Shown piece by piece: positions 15,342 to 24,144 of a stretch of DNA of 64,000 bases. The notes under the pieces were generated by a model that saw only the letters and a list, made by a program, of their open reading frames with translations, was not told the origin of the DNA and made no database searches. The position numbers and the translations under genes were made by a program. The stretch's first letter is position 1; every line of letters starts with the position of its first letter. The stretch spans positions 15,683-79,682 of the forward strand of contig NZ_JAWQUO010000024.1 in NCBI RefSeq assembly GCF_033446605.1, read 5' to 3'. The DNA is from Iodobacter sp025352645. Its GTDB lineage: Bacteria; Pseudomonadota; Gammaproteobacteria; Burkholderiales; Chitinibacteraceae.

Positions 15342-16589
15342 CTACTCGTGCAGACGGTAGAGGCGGCGTACGGTGGCGAGGGTGTTTTCTTGATCTTCGG
15401 GCAGCACGTTATTTAAGGCAGCCAGTGGCGCGTGCATAAATTTATTCGCCATTTGCCGCGAGAACTCTTCTAATACCGCTGCGGCGTTTTCGCCAGCGGC
15501 TAGTTTTTTATGCGCTTTTTCTAATTCATGCCGCGCAATTCTATCGGCATAATCTTTTAAATCACGGATAGTTGGCACCAAGGCGCGGCTAGCTACCCAG
15601 CGATGAAAATCTCCTACTCGCTCGCAAATAATTGCTTCGGCAGATTCTACTTCGCCCGCCCGAGATTCTTGCCCTTGGCGGACTACTTCGGCCAAATCGT
15701 CCACCGTATACAGATAAACATCGGATAAATCGCCCACTTCGGCTTCTACATCACGCGGCACGGCTAAATCCACCATAAACATCGGGCGGCGCTTACGCTC
15801 TTTGAGTGCGCGCTCTACCATACCCTTGCCCACAATCGGCAAGGGTGCTGCGGTGGAGGTCACCACGATATCAAATTCGGCTAATCGAAAAGGTAAATCT
15901 GAAAGTAGTATCGCCTCGCCACCAAACTGATTAGCGAGTGCTTGGCCGCGCTCAATAGTGCGATTAGCCACGGCAATATGCTTAGGGTTACGCGCATGAA
16001 AGTGCGTAGCGCAGAGCTCGATCATTTCGCCTGCGCCGATAAACAGCACCTTACAGGATGCCACCGAAGGGAATAATCGCTCAGCTAAGCGCACCGATGC
16101 GGCGGCCATAGAAACCGAGGCTGCGCCAATACGGGTTTGCGAGCGCACTTCTTTAGCCACAGAAAACGCACGTTGAAACACGCCATTCAGTAACACACCC
16201 ATCGTGCCCGCATCACGCGCAAAGCGCTCGGCGTCTTTAAGCTGGCCTAAAATCTGTGTTTCACCCAGCACCATCGAATCTAAACCACTGGCCACCCGAA
16301 ACGCATGCGTTGCCGCCTCGCCACCATTGAGCAAATACAGATGCGGCTCAATATCTTGGATGCTGTGCCCACGCGTTTGTGCCAGCCACGCCAAAACTTG
16401 CTGTGGCTCACGCGTATTACAGTAAAGCTCGGTGCGATTACAGGTAGACACAATGGCGGCTTCTGTTACGCCATGTTCTGCACTCAGCATGGCTAAAGCG
16501 GCCGGTAATTCTGCTGGAGTAAACGCGAGCCTCTCCCTGACTGCAACAGGCGCAGTATGGTAATTCACTCCGAGAACAAGCAGATTCAT
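15342..16589 (-). CDS. hemA: glutamyl-tRNA reductase HemA
   Basis: First step of the C5 heme pathway: NADPH-dependent reduction of Glu-tRNA(Glu) to glutamate-1-semialdehyde. The 415-aa protein has the catalytic Cys50 in VSTCNRTELYC, the NADPH-binding FIGAGEM segment of the Rossmann domain, and the C-terminal dimerisation helix region. The N-terminal MNLLVLGVNYHTAPV is the family signature. It starts the hemA-prfA pair, and hemF lies about 4.5 kb away. Heme-dependent proteolysis of HemA is known in some bacteria, but nothing in the sequence tells whether it applies here. Confidence 0.96.
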   Translation of the reverse strand: MNLLVLGVNYHTAPVAVRERLAFTPAELPAALAMLSAEHGVTEAAIVSTCNRTELYCNTREPQQVLAWLAQTRGHSIQDIEPHLYLLNGGEAATHAFRVASGLDSMVLGETQILGQLKDAERFARDAGTMGVLLNGVFQRAFSVAKEVRSQTRIGAASVSMAAASVRLAERLFPSVASCKVLFIGAGEMIELCATHFHARNPKHIAVANRTIERGQALANQFGGEAILLSDLPFRLAEFDIVVTSTAAPLPIVGKGMVERALKERKRRPMFMVDLAVPRDVEAEVGDLSDVYLYTVDDLAEVVRQGQESRAGEVESAEAIICERVGDFHRWVASRALVPTIRDLKDYADRIARHELEKAHKKLAAGENAAAVLEEFSRQMANKFMHAPLAALNNVLPEDQENTLATVRRLYRLHE

Positions 16590-16899
16590 AAGGATTTATC
16601 AGCAGCGGGCGAAAGAAAACCGCCCATTTTACCCTGAAACGGTAAGCAACTCACGGCGAAGTGGCGAATGCCATTCTGCATAATTCGGCTTGACCTTTTA
16701 GCTGAAGCTCTCATCGCCAATTTAGCACTGTAAAAACGGATGCATCATTGGCAAACAAAGAGTGAGAAAGAAGCAAGCAAGAATAAGTAATGCCGCCTGC
16801 ATTCCAATTAACACCTAAGAAGGCTCTAAACACGTTGTCATGCATGACCAACAAGGATCGAAGAGCTCCCTTAAGCATTAAACGGCAAGGCTAGCCGCC
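16590..16899. other. intergenic region upstream of hemA
   Basis: A 310-bp gap that must hold the hemA promoter (minus strand) and the 3' end of the following PilZ-like gene's transcript. I see no coding frame, no repeat of the families found elsewhere, and no clear terminator; a CGGC / GCCG pair near 16882-16896 is weak. Confidence 0.4.
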
Positions 16900-18453
16900 T
16901 TATTCCACCTGATACTCAAATAAATCGTAGCCCATTTGCTGCTCTATTAATTTACCCGCTCGCATCAGCATTTCACCGTTTATGGTTAAAACAGATAACT
17001 CACGCTTGGCAATATAGCTTCCCTTTGGCGTGAGCATCATGGCTGATTGTTTTAAAGCGGGGATTTCAGGGAGCAGCAAGCCGGGTTGATATTCCACCCC
17101 TGCTAAGCCTATCGTTGGTCTAAACATTACGGCAGAGGCGCGCACGGTCATAATCTGCAAGCCAATTTCAAGCTCGTGGCTATTCATTTGTTGCAACCAA
17201 CGCACCGATGCAATCATCCAGTTCTCGCTACCCTGCGCCCGCAATGCCACGATTTCTCCTGCCCGCACGCGCTCAACGGGGATGTGTTCTGCAGAAACTG
17301 CATAACCTCCGGGGCTTTCATTGACTACTTTCCAGTGTGTAATCGGCAATTCTTCGTTTACGCTGCTCGGCTCAGCGTCTTCCAGTAAATTTTCTTCTGG
17401 CTCAAGCAAGGCATGGCCCGCATTCACGCACAGCACGGCAGCCCTAATGCCAATGCAAAGATCCACCGGCGTATCAGAAGCAATTCTTTGGAAAGTGCGC
17501 TTGGCAGAAATGGTCCACTGCCTGCAGACCCGACGCAAGATTTCTATCCACATTAAAACTTTACTGCGATCATTTGCCATAGGCGCTTTAATTTCTAAAG
17601 CCACTAAGGATTTATGCAATTGCCGCACTAATTCTGAAGTATCCAGCAAGACGCCCCCGCCTAAATACCCTTCCATAGTACGAGCGCCGATATATTGCGG
17701 AGCCTTATCTTCATCCAAGCTCACTAAGAAAAAACCTGCCGAGCTGCCCAATTGGGATACTGGTTGAAAATGCGCATAACCTGCGTAATTTTCAACAATT
17801 TCAATGACTTTATCGAGCTCAAGCCCAGAAAAGCGCTGCGGCTCTGATAAAGCCAGTAGCAAAATGTATTTATACGTACGTGCCACACTTGGGGCGTTTT
17901 TGTCGCTGGTGGTTTGCTCAATCAGCTGCGACTCAACGGCATAGCGAAACAACTTATGCATCTCTAGCCAAATTCCCTCAGGCACAGGCATATACACCCG
18001 ATAGCTAAGCTGAGAGAGGCGATAATATTGCGCTAATATTTTTTGAATCAGCACTGGGGCCAATTTGGTATTGCCAAAGGCGAAACGCTTATCCAAGCGA
18101 TCGGTGAGGGCTATTTTATAACCATCAGCCAATTCCAAATACAGGCGACGCGCCAATAAGGCCGCCGTTTGCGCTTGATCTTTTAGTGGCAAACCTGGCA
18201 CGCGATAGACCAGCTCCAAACCACCTGACAGTAACTCTAAGGCGGTAGCGTATTCATCCAGTAATTTAATTCGATCATCAGGGCCGATTTTTACCCGATT
18301 GCACGCCGTCAATGCATCACACATTTGCCGCCCTGCCCCAAGTGGATTTGCCATAGGCAAAGCAATTAACCACTCACGTAAACGCTTGGGGTTAGTTTCC
18401 ACACTACTTGCGAGATTAGGATCGCAATCCGGCAACTTAAGCGACAGCAACAT
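16900..18453 (-). CDS. PilZ-like domain protein, function unknown
   Basis: A 517-aa cytoplasmic protein. The first 300 or so residues are helical and without a known domain. A C-terminal region from about 320 has PilZ-like features: an Arg/Lys-rich KRTFQR stretch, then VDLCIGIRAAV, then a beta-barrel-like segment (VVNESPGGYAVSAEHIPVERVRAGEIVALRAQ) resembling the PilZ DxSxxG part with NESPGG. PilZ domains bind cyclic di-GMP, but the exact RxxxR motif is not certain. I choose ATG 18453, since GGAG lies seven bases upstream; ATG 18486 is possible. It overlaps the end of bioA by 17 bp, so the two are translationally coupled. Confidence 0.65.
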   Translation of the reverse strand: MLLSLKLPDCDPNLASSVETNPKRLREWLIALPMANPLGAGRQMCDALTACNRVKIGPDDRIKLLDEYATALELLSGGLELVYRVPGLPLKDQAQTAALLARRLYLELADGYKIALTDRLDKRFAFGNTKLAPVLIQKILAQYYRLSQLSYRVYMPVPEGIWLEMHKLFRYAVESQLIEQTTSDKNAPSVARTYKYILLLALSEPQRFSGLELDKVIEIVENYAGYAHFQPVSQLGSSAGFFLVSLDEDKAPQYIGARTMEGYLGGGVLLDTSELVRQLHKSLVALEIKAPMANDRSKVLMWIEILRRVCRQWTISAKRTFQRIASDTPVDLCIGIRAAVLCVNAGHALLEPEENLLEDAEPSSVNEELPITHWKVVNESPGGYAVSAEHIPVERVRAGEIVALRAQGSENWMIASVRWLQQMNSHELEIGLQIMTVRASAVMFRPTIGLAGVEYQPGLLLPEIPALKQSAMMLTPKGSYIAKRELSVLTINGEMLMRAGKLIEQQMGYDLFEYQVE

Positions 18454-19780
18454 CAATAAACTCCGACTTCTTTTGTTCTGCAGCATCCAGCGCAGCCAAC
18501 GTGCCTGCTAATAGCTGAGCTGCTTCTTCATCAGATACGCAATAAGGGGGCATAAAATAAACTGTATTGCCAATAGGTCTGAGTAATAGCCCTTGTGCTA
18601 AAGCTGCGGCAAAAAAGCGTTGCGCAAAGCCAGGTGCAGCATCTATCACATCAAAAGCCCAAATCATCCCCGTGCGCCGATAATGACTCACCCTAGGATG
18701 TGCGGCCAGAGGGGCAAAGATGGCATCCCAACGCAAAGCTTTACTGGCATTACTGGCAATGATGTCGTCCGATTCAAAAATATCCAATACCGCCAAAGCA
18801 GCAGCACAAGCCAAGGGATTACCGGTGTAGGAGTGCGAATGCAAAAATGCGCGGCTAATATCATCGTGATAAAAAGCGGCATAAATTTCATCTTTACTCA
18901 GCACCACTGCCAAGGGCAAAAAGCCCCCCGTAATCCCCTTAGAAAGACAAAGAAAGTCCGGCTTAATATTGGCCTGCTCACAAGCAAACATAGACCCTGT
19001 TCGGCCAAAACCCACAGCAATTTCATCGCTAATCAGGTGGACACCATAAAAATCACATAGCGCACGGGCTTTTTGTAAGTAAAGCGCGTCATACATCGCC
19101 ATCCCCGCCGCGCCTTGCACCAGCGGCTCTACAATCAGTGCGGCAATCTCTTGATGATGGGCCGCCAGTGTGGCTTCTAACGATTGAGCAGCCCGCTCGG
19201 CCACGCCTGCTGCAGATTCACCCTCTGCGGCTTGACGTGCATCAGGGTTCATTACTACCAAATTGTCTCGCACTAAAGACGCGTAAGCTTCCCGAAAAAT
19301 AGGCACATCGGTCACGGACAAAGCCCCTGCCGTCTCCCCGTGATAGCTATTTTCTAAATACACAAAGCGGTTTTTTTGCGGCTGACCCAGATTACGCCAG
19401 TAATGCACCGACATTTTGAGCGCCACTTCAATCGCCGAAGCGCCATCAGAGCCATAAAATGCATGGCCTAAGCCGGTTAGTTTGGCTAAGCGCTCGGATA
19501 ACTCCACCACCGGCGGATGGGTAAACCCCGCCAGCATCACATGTTCTAGGCGATCCATTTGTTGGCTAATCGCGGCTTTAATTCTAGGCTCACCATGGCC
19601 AAATAAATTTACCCACCAGCTAGAAACCGCATCTAAATAAGCCTTGCCATCTACATCGTAAAGCCATGCCCCTTGGGCACGGGTGATTGCGATCAGCGGA
19701 AAACTTTCGTGCCGCTTCATTTGCGTACATGGATGCCATACCGCAGCTAAGCTTCGTGCCAGTAAATTAGAATGATTCAT
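18437..19780 (-). CDS. bioA: adenosylmethionine--8-amino-7-oxononanoate aminotransferase BioA
   Basis: PLP-dependent transaminase of biotin synthesis. It uses SAM as amino donor to turn KAPA into DAPA. The 447-aa protein has the class III aminotransferase layout: N-terminal WHPCTQMK and SSWWVNLFGHGEPRI motifs typical of BioA, a DGASAIEVALKM cofactor segment, ISDEIAVGFGRTG, and the PLP lysine in LSKGITGGFLP. It overlaps the following PilZ-like gene. No other bio gene is adjacent, so the biotin pathway is dispersed; birA is at 3340. Confidence 0.94.
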   Translation of the reverse strand: MNHSNLLARSLAAVWHPCTQMKRHESFPLIAITRAQGAWLYDVDGKAYLDAVSSWWVNLFGHGEPRIKAAISQQMDRLEHVMLAGFTHPPVVELSERLAKLTGLGHAFYGSDGASAIEVALKMSVHYWRNLGQPQKNRFVYLENSYHGETAGALSVTDVPIFREAYASLVRDNLVVMNPDARQAAEGESAAGVAERAAQSLEATLAAHHQEIAALIVEPLVQGAAGMAMYDALYLQKARALCDFYGVHLISDEIAVGFGRTGSMFACEQANIKPDFLCLSKGITGGFLPLAVVLSKDEIYAAFYHDDISRAFLHSHSYTGNPLACAAALAVLDIFESDDIIASNASKALRWDAIFAPLAAHPRVSHYRRTGMIWAFDVIDAAPGFAQRFFAAALAQGLLLRPIGNTVYFMPPYCVSDEEAAQLLAGTLAALDAAEQKKSEFIDVAVA

Positions 19781-19897
19781 ATCAATATATAAAGCTTCGG
19801 ATAAGCTATTTTAGCTCAGACTGATCAATACCCTAGCAAAATCCATGCTTGCCGATACTACTTAGCCGCAGATATGACGCAGTAAAACTCAAATATT

Positions 19898-19944
19898 GAA
19901 CCACAGAGAACACAGAGGGCATGGAGTTTCACAGAGCAAACACT
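19898..19944. repeat. AACCACAGAGAACACAGAG-type repeat fragment
   Basis: TTGAACCACAGAGAACACAGAGG begins one arm of a repeat family whose full palindromic form is at 38104-38240; another arm is at 33540-33577. Here only one arm is seen. Confidence 0.6.
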
Positions 19945-19971
19945 AAAAAGGCGAGCACCTTGGCTCGCCTT
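19945..19971 (-). terminator. Rho-independent terminator of the TonB receptor gene
   Basis: On the minus strand, AAGGCGAGC / GCTCGCCTT forms a 9-bp stem followed by a TTTTT run. It sits 28 bp beyond the receptor stop codon. Confidence 0.85.
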
Positions 19972-19998
19972 GATCAAACACTTACACCAATCAGCGTA

Positions 19999-22257
19999 TC
20001 AAAATATTTTCGACACACTGATTTTATAATTACGCCCAACGCCCGTTACCCCTTCGCTAAGATAAGGCTGGTAATCGCGGTTGAATACATTATCAATGGT
20101 GAGCCTTGCTTCTAACCCACGTAATACATCACCCCTACCTTGCCAACTGGCAAATAGGGTATGCAGGCCATAACCCTTGGATGGGGGCAGGCGATAAACA
20201 TTCCCTACTGCTAAGACTTTATCCTGCTCGCCCACAAACTTGCCTTGCCAGCCTGCGGTAATCCCCTGCTCAGGTAGCTTAAAGCCTAAACCCATAATCA
20301 ATTTATCCGGCGCGATACTGGCAACGGGCTGATCCTCTCCCCATGGGTCGCGCTGGCTACCGTTTCTTCTGCCGTATTGCATAGATAGCGAGGCATTAGC
20401 AAAGAAATAACGCGTGTTATAGAAGGACTCGATTTCTAGGCCTTCCGTCTTAAAGCCGCTTAAGTTGCGGTAGTTAGACAAGGCTGGCGGCAGTTTATCT
20501 CGGCTATCGAATGAATATCCCGGCACCAAGACACCCAAACGCGGGCCGATATTATCTGCTACGCGGTTCTGGTAAAGCGTAAAACGCAGCTGAGCATCGT
20601 CATTGGCGCTCAGTAAGCCCTGCTGATTCCACATTGCACCTAAGCGTGCTGCGGTGATTCGCTCCACATCTAGGGCTCGGCTAGTGCCTGGCGTGGACGA
20701 GTGCACATCAGAAGAAACATAGTATTCAGAGGAATACAACTCATCGATGGTTGGAGCGCGCCATGTCTGGCTGATATCGGCAAATAAAGACAGATTGCTA
20801 TTGGCTTTCCAAAACAGGCCCAATCTTGGCGAAAAGCCCTCAAACCTCGCCTCACTGTAATCATGCCCAGCCGCGGCCAAGGGGCTGTTATAGCGTAAGG
20901 CTCGGTTCGGCACGCCTTCCGCCGTAATATGGTCATAGCGCAAGGCGGCTGTTAGCGTCACATCACCGTAGCTCACCGCATCCTGCACATACACACCCTG
21001 TGTTTTTTGCTGGCCAGCAGGCATGTAGTAGGGCTGGAAATAGCCAAAGTTATACGTTGAATTTTTTAACGCCACACTGCTCGGGTAATACATCAGCGTA
21101 TCGCGCTGATTATCGTGCCACTGCGTGCCTACGCTTAAAACATGCGCAAAAGGGCCGCTACTGAACATACTTTCATTACGCAACTCAGCCAACTTATCGG
21201 TATACGTTGCCCAGCTTTCATTGCCCAGCGAGCCTAAGAAAGACCCCACCGAGGCAGATGCCGAACGCTGGTCGTGCTGATTGGTTTTGGAATAGCCATA
21301 GCTTGCCTGCATATTAATCAGCGGGCTTGGGTTAAAGCGCCATTTTGCCGAATAAGTGGTGTCCTCCTGATCGCGGTACAGCACCTTGCGTTTCCACGCC
21401 TCATCCCAGCCAAACTTATTAATCTCTGCCTCCGTAGGCGCAGGGGCATCTTCACCCAAGGCGGCAAAAGGAGCCCAAGCACTACTGCGGCTCTGCATAG
21501 CAGTAAGGGTAAGTAGCTGATCTTCTGTAAGACGGATATTTAACTTAGCAAGGGAGGATGGCGCATCAATAGCAGAAAAACGGAACAGATCGCCGTTGGG
21601 CTTACGCAAATCATCAGACTCACGCTGGGTAAAATACACCAGCCCATCAAAGCGTCGGTCTTCACTGCGGCCAAAAATAGCCGCAGTTGCATCCTGCTCC
21701 GTATTATTGCTTTGGTAAGAATATTTCAACAAAGTACCCAGATTAGCGTCGCCCAGCAAGAGATCTTTTGCATCTTTGGTTTCAATCGTGATCACGCCAC
21801 CAAAACCACCATTACCGTAGAGCGAGGTGTGCGGGCCTTTATTGACTTCAATTTGCTTGATCAATTCTGGCTCAATAAAAATTGAGCCTTGGCGGTATTT
21901 TTCAAAACCTTTAGGCGCGCCATCCACAATAACTTTAACGTCTTGAACCTTATTAAAGCCCCAGATATTCAAGGTTTGCCCGCTTGGGCGCGATGTGCCG
22001 CTCAGATCAACCCCTGGCAAAGTATCCAGTAGCGCAGCCACATTGCCAGCTTGCTGGCGTTCAATATCTTCGTGATCTAAATAAGAGCGCCCCACATTAG
22101 CACTGCCGATCTTTTCACCAAACACCGTGACCGCCGCCAAGGGTGCTTCCGGCGAAGCGGGCTTAGCTTGTACTTCACTGGCTGTTTTACTTGCGAAAGC
22201 AGGCGCACTAAAGGCAATAGCCAGTGCAAACACCATCGGGGTGCTTTTTGTCTTCAT
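19999..22257 (-). CDS. TonB-dependent outer-membrane receptor, heme/hemoglobin type
   Basis: A 752-aa outer-membrane protein with a signal peptide (cut after about residue 22, AFA), a plug domain (about 40-165: DLSGTSRPSGQTLNIWGF, VIVDGAPKGF, VNKGPHTSLYGNGGFGGVITIETK) and a 22-strand barrel ending in the C-terminal aromatic IF. The plug resembles the hemoglobin/heme receptor subfamily, and a FRAP-like box (WRAPTIDELY) is present. The NPNL box and its conserved His region are not obvious, so the ligand remains open: heme or a siderophore. It has an isolated position with no transport genes nearby. A Fur box upstream and a strong terminator downstream show a monocistronic iron-regulated gene. 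Confidence 0.9.
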   Translation of the reverse strand: MKTKSTPMVFALAIAFSAPAFASKTASEVQAKPASPEAPLAAVTVFGEKIGSANVGRSYLDHEDIERQQAGNVAALLDTLPGVDLSGTSRPSGQTLNIWGFNKVQDVKVIVDGAPKGFEKYRQGSIFIEPELIKQIEVNKGPHTSLYGNGGFGGVITIETKDAKDLLLGDANLGTLLKYSYQSNNTEQDATAAIFGRSEDRRFDGLVYFTQRESDDLRKPNGDLFRFSAIDAPSSLAKLNIRLTEDQLLTLTAMQSRSSAWAPFAALGEDAPAPTEAEINKFGWDEAWKRKVLYRDQEDTTYSAKWRFNPSPLINMQASYGYSKTNQHDQRSASASVGSFLGSLGNESWATYTDKLAELRNESMFSSGPFAHVLSVGTQWHDNQRDTLMYYPSSVALKNSTYNFGYFQPYYMPAGQQKTQGVYVQDAVSYGDVTLTAALRYDHITAEGVPNRALRYNSPLAAAGHDYSEARFEGFSPRLGLFWKANSNLSLFADISQTWRAPTIDELYSSEYYVSSDVHSSTPGTSRALDVERITAARLGAMWNQQGLLSANDDAQLRFTLYQNRVADNIGPRLGVLVPGYSFDSRDKLPPALSNYRNLSGFKTEGLEIESFYNTRYFFANASLSMQYGRRNGSQRDPWGEDQPVASIAPDKLIMGLGFKLPEQGITAGWQGKFVGEQDKVLAVGNVYRLPPSKGYGLHTLFASWQGRGDVLRGLEARLTIDNVFNRDYQPYLSEGVTGVGRNYKISVSKIF

Positions 22258-22384
22258 TTTACTTAATACTCATCAATGTAAAAAAACAGTCCCATATAAA
22301 AAACCAGGGAGCAAACCCATTTGTTTTTTAATTTGGAAAGCGGCTAGTCCTAGCGCTTAGGCATGTAACTTAACTGTCATTATT

Positions 22385-22405
22385 ATAATTGATAATCATT
22401 ATCAA
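22385..22405. promoter_or_regulatory. Fur box upstream of the TonB receptor
   Basis: TTGATAATCATTATCAA (22389-22405) is a perfect palindrome around one central base. The 19-mer ending at 22403 matches the Fur consensus at 15 of 19 positions. It lies 128-148 bp upstream of the receptor start. The remaining gap up to 22691 holds nothing else I can recognise. Confidence 0.8.
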
Positions 22406-22691
22406 CAAAAGACATTCTGATGAAGCTTACTTAATGTGATGCAAGGGCCGCAAGTGCAAAAAATGCGTCGTCCACAAAAATAACCAGCAGATAGCGTATT
22501 GCCATCATTCTTGGTTAAATTTACGCAATAGCATTCTAAATCAACCCCTTACACGATCAATCAATTTCACTATCCTGATAAACAGCGAAACACGATCGAG
22601 CAGAGACCTTGCGTATTTCTCTTGGTTTTTTCGGGTATTTTGCGGGCCGATAATCGTTTTGCATAATATGCAGTAAATAAGACCGCGATGA

Positions 22692-23441
22692 CTAATGGCC
22701 AGATTTGCGTAACTCTTCTTTCACTAGCGCTTCTACACGTGGCAACAGTTTGTTTTCTACTTCGGCGCTCATATCTGTGATTAAGCGCTTGAGCGTCTCT
22801 TCATAAAAACCATTCATCAAACTGGCGAAATGCTGACGAGTCAGTTGCTCTACCTCGGTGGCAATTTCAACGCCTAATTGTGCTGCAACGGTGGCACTTA
22901 GCTCTGCAATTGCACGCTCACTCAGTGGTGGATGCTCTGGCAAGGTGGCTGCTACAGTAGGTTCGGAAATATCCAGCGCTGGCAGATCAAAAATCTGCTC
23001 ATCACTCCACGGCACTTCAGTGACCACAATCTGCATTGATGGCTCAGTGGCCGCTGGCGCAGAAATGAGGTATTCCAGCTCCTGCTCTGGGGTGGATTTA
23101 AGCTCTACAAAATCCACATGATTGCCCCAGGGATTAGCCTGAGACAGTGCATCCAAATCAAGCAGGGGCAAATCCATAAACTCTTCAAGAACCACGGGAA
23201 TATCTAGCTCAGGAATCACTGGCTCTGGCTCCAATTCTAGATTAAACGACGCTAGTGCTAGCTCTTCTACAATAGGAGCCGCATAGCATTCGGTTTCTTC
23301 TAAGATCTCGGTCAGTACCGGAATATCGTCTGCTTCATCCAAGAGCACAGGGATGGCTTCAGAATGGCTAGCACCACGATGGCGCGCCAGCAGCGCATCC
23401 ATTTTATCAAACAGCGGGGAAGGATCAGTAGCAGCGTTCAT
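22692..23441 (-). CDS. acidic hypothetical protein downstream of holC
   Basis: A 249-aa, very acidic protein rich in Glu, Leu, Pro and Val from about 30 to 180. It has a helical C-terminal part (about 185-249: LSATVAAQLGVEIATEVEQL ... VENKLLPRVEALVKEELRKS) that could be a coiled coil. Proteins like this commonly follow holC in beta-proteobacteria, but I know no function. Its start overlaps the holC stop (ATGA), so both are made from one message. Confidence 0.75.
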   Translation of the reverse strand: MNAATDPSPLFDKMDALLARHRGASHSEAIPVLLDEADDIPVLTEILEETECYAAPIVEELALASFNLELEPEPVIPELDIPVVLEEFMDLPLLDLDALSQANPWGNHVDFVELKSTPEQELEYLISAPAATEPSMQIVVTEVPWSDEQIFDLPALDISEPTVAATLPEHPPLSERAIAELSATVAAQLGVEIATEVEQLTRQHFASLMNGFYEETLKRLITDMSAEVENKLLPRVEALVKEELRKSGH

Positions 23442-23866
23442 CCAGCCCTATCCATCATGTCAAAAGAAGTAGGCTTAAAGCCTTGCGCCACATAGGCTTT
23501 CCAACGCTCACGCGCAAGCGTACGTGCCTCATCATCCAGCGAAACCACTTCCATCACCCTTTGGTAGCGCTCAAAACCTGGTGCCAAGCCATTGGTCCAG
23601 TTAAATAAGATATCGCGAGCAGGTAATAGCTCAGGGCGGTAATCGAGCAAAATCGGCGTATCTGCAGCAATCGCATCATCAGCCAAGCAATGCGGTAAAA
23701 AGCCCGTTTGCGGCACTTCCCACAATAAACCATCCAAAGCCGAAGCCGCAGCTTGGCTGCTGGTCAGGATATTTATGCTTAAACGCTTCGCTAAGGCTTT
23801 GCTCACCAACTGGCACAGCGCGTGCTCGCGATTAGGCACATTAAAATAAAATGAGATTTCGGTCAT
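23438..23866 (-). CDS. holC: DNA polymerase III subunit chi
   Basis: The 142-aa chi subunit of the clamp-loader complex. It binds psi and the C-terminus of SSB and so links the replisome to single-stranded DNA. Family features include the N-terminal ISFYFNVPNREHALCQLVSKA, a LWEVPQTGFLPHCLA segment and RERWKAY near the end. It lies downstream of pepA in the same direction, the common pepA-holC order, with 278 bp of repeat-containing DNA between them. It overlaps the acidic protein gene by 4 bp. Confidence 0.92.
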   Translation of the reverse strand: MTEISFYFNVPNREHALCQLVSKALAKRLSINILTSSQAAASALDGLLWEVPQTGFLPHCLADDAIAADTPILLDYRPELLPARDILFNWTNGLAPGFERYQRVMEVVSLDDEARTLARERWKAYVAQGFKPTSFDMMDRAG

Positions 23867-24080
23867 AGGCCTAGCTTATGAGGATAGGGGCAAAGCATGC
23901 TGTGCCCTATGTGCATTGAATTCAGCCAATATCATACAGAGTGAATCGCGCGCGGGGAGTGAAACCCAGCAGATTTCAGCCTTAAAAACAAAAATAGCGG
24001 GGTTTACCCGCCATAAAATAACGATATCACCTTAGTAAAAGCAGTATTTACTGCTGGCAATCGCTTTAGCTCATACACAT

Positions 24081-24143
24081 AGAGGCACGGCAAGCCGTGC
24101 CTCTACTATTGGTATCAATCTGGCACGGCATGCCGTGCCCCTA
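24081..24143. repeat. two GGCACGGC palindromes downstream of pepA
   Basis: AGAGGCACGGCAAGCCGTGC with CTCTAC (24081-24105) and GGCACGGCATGCCGTGCCCC with TA (24122-24143). The second begins right after the pepA TAA on the minus strand and could serve as its transcript end. Same family as 10811-10833. Confidence 0.75.
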
Positions 24144-24144
24144 C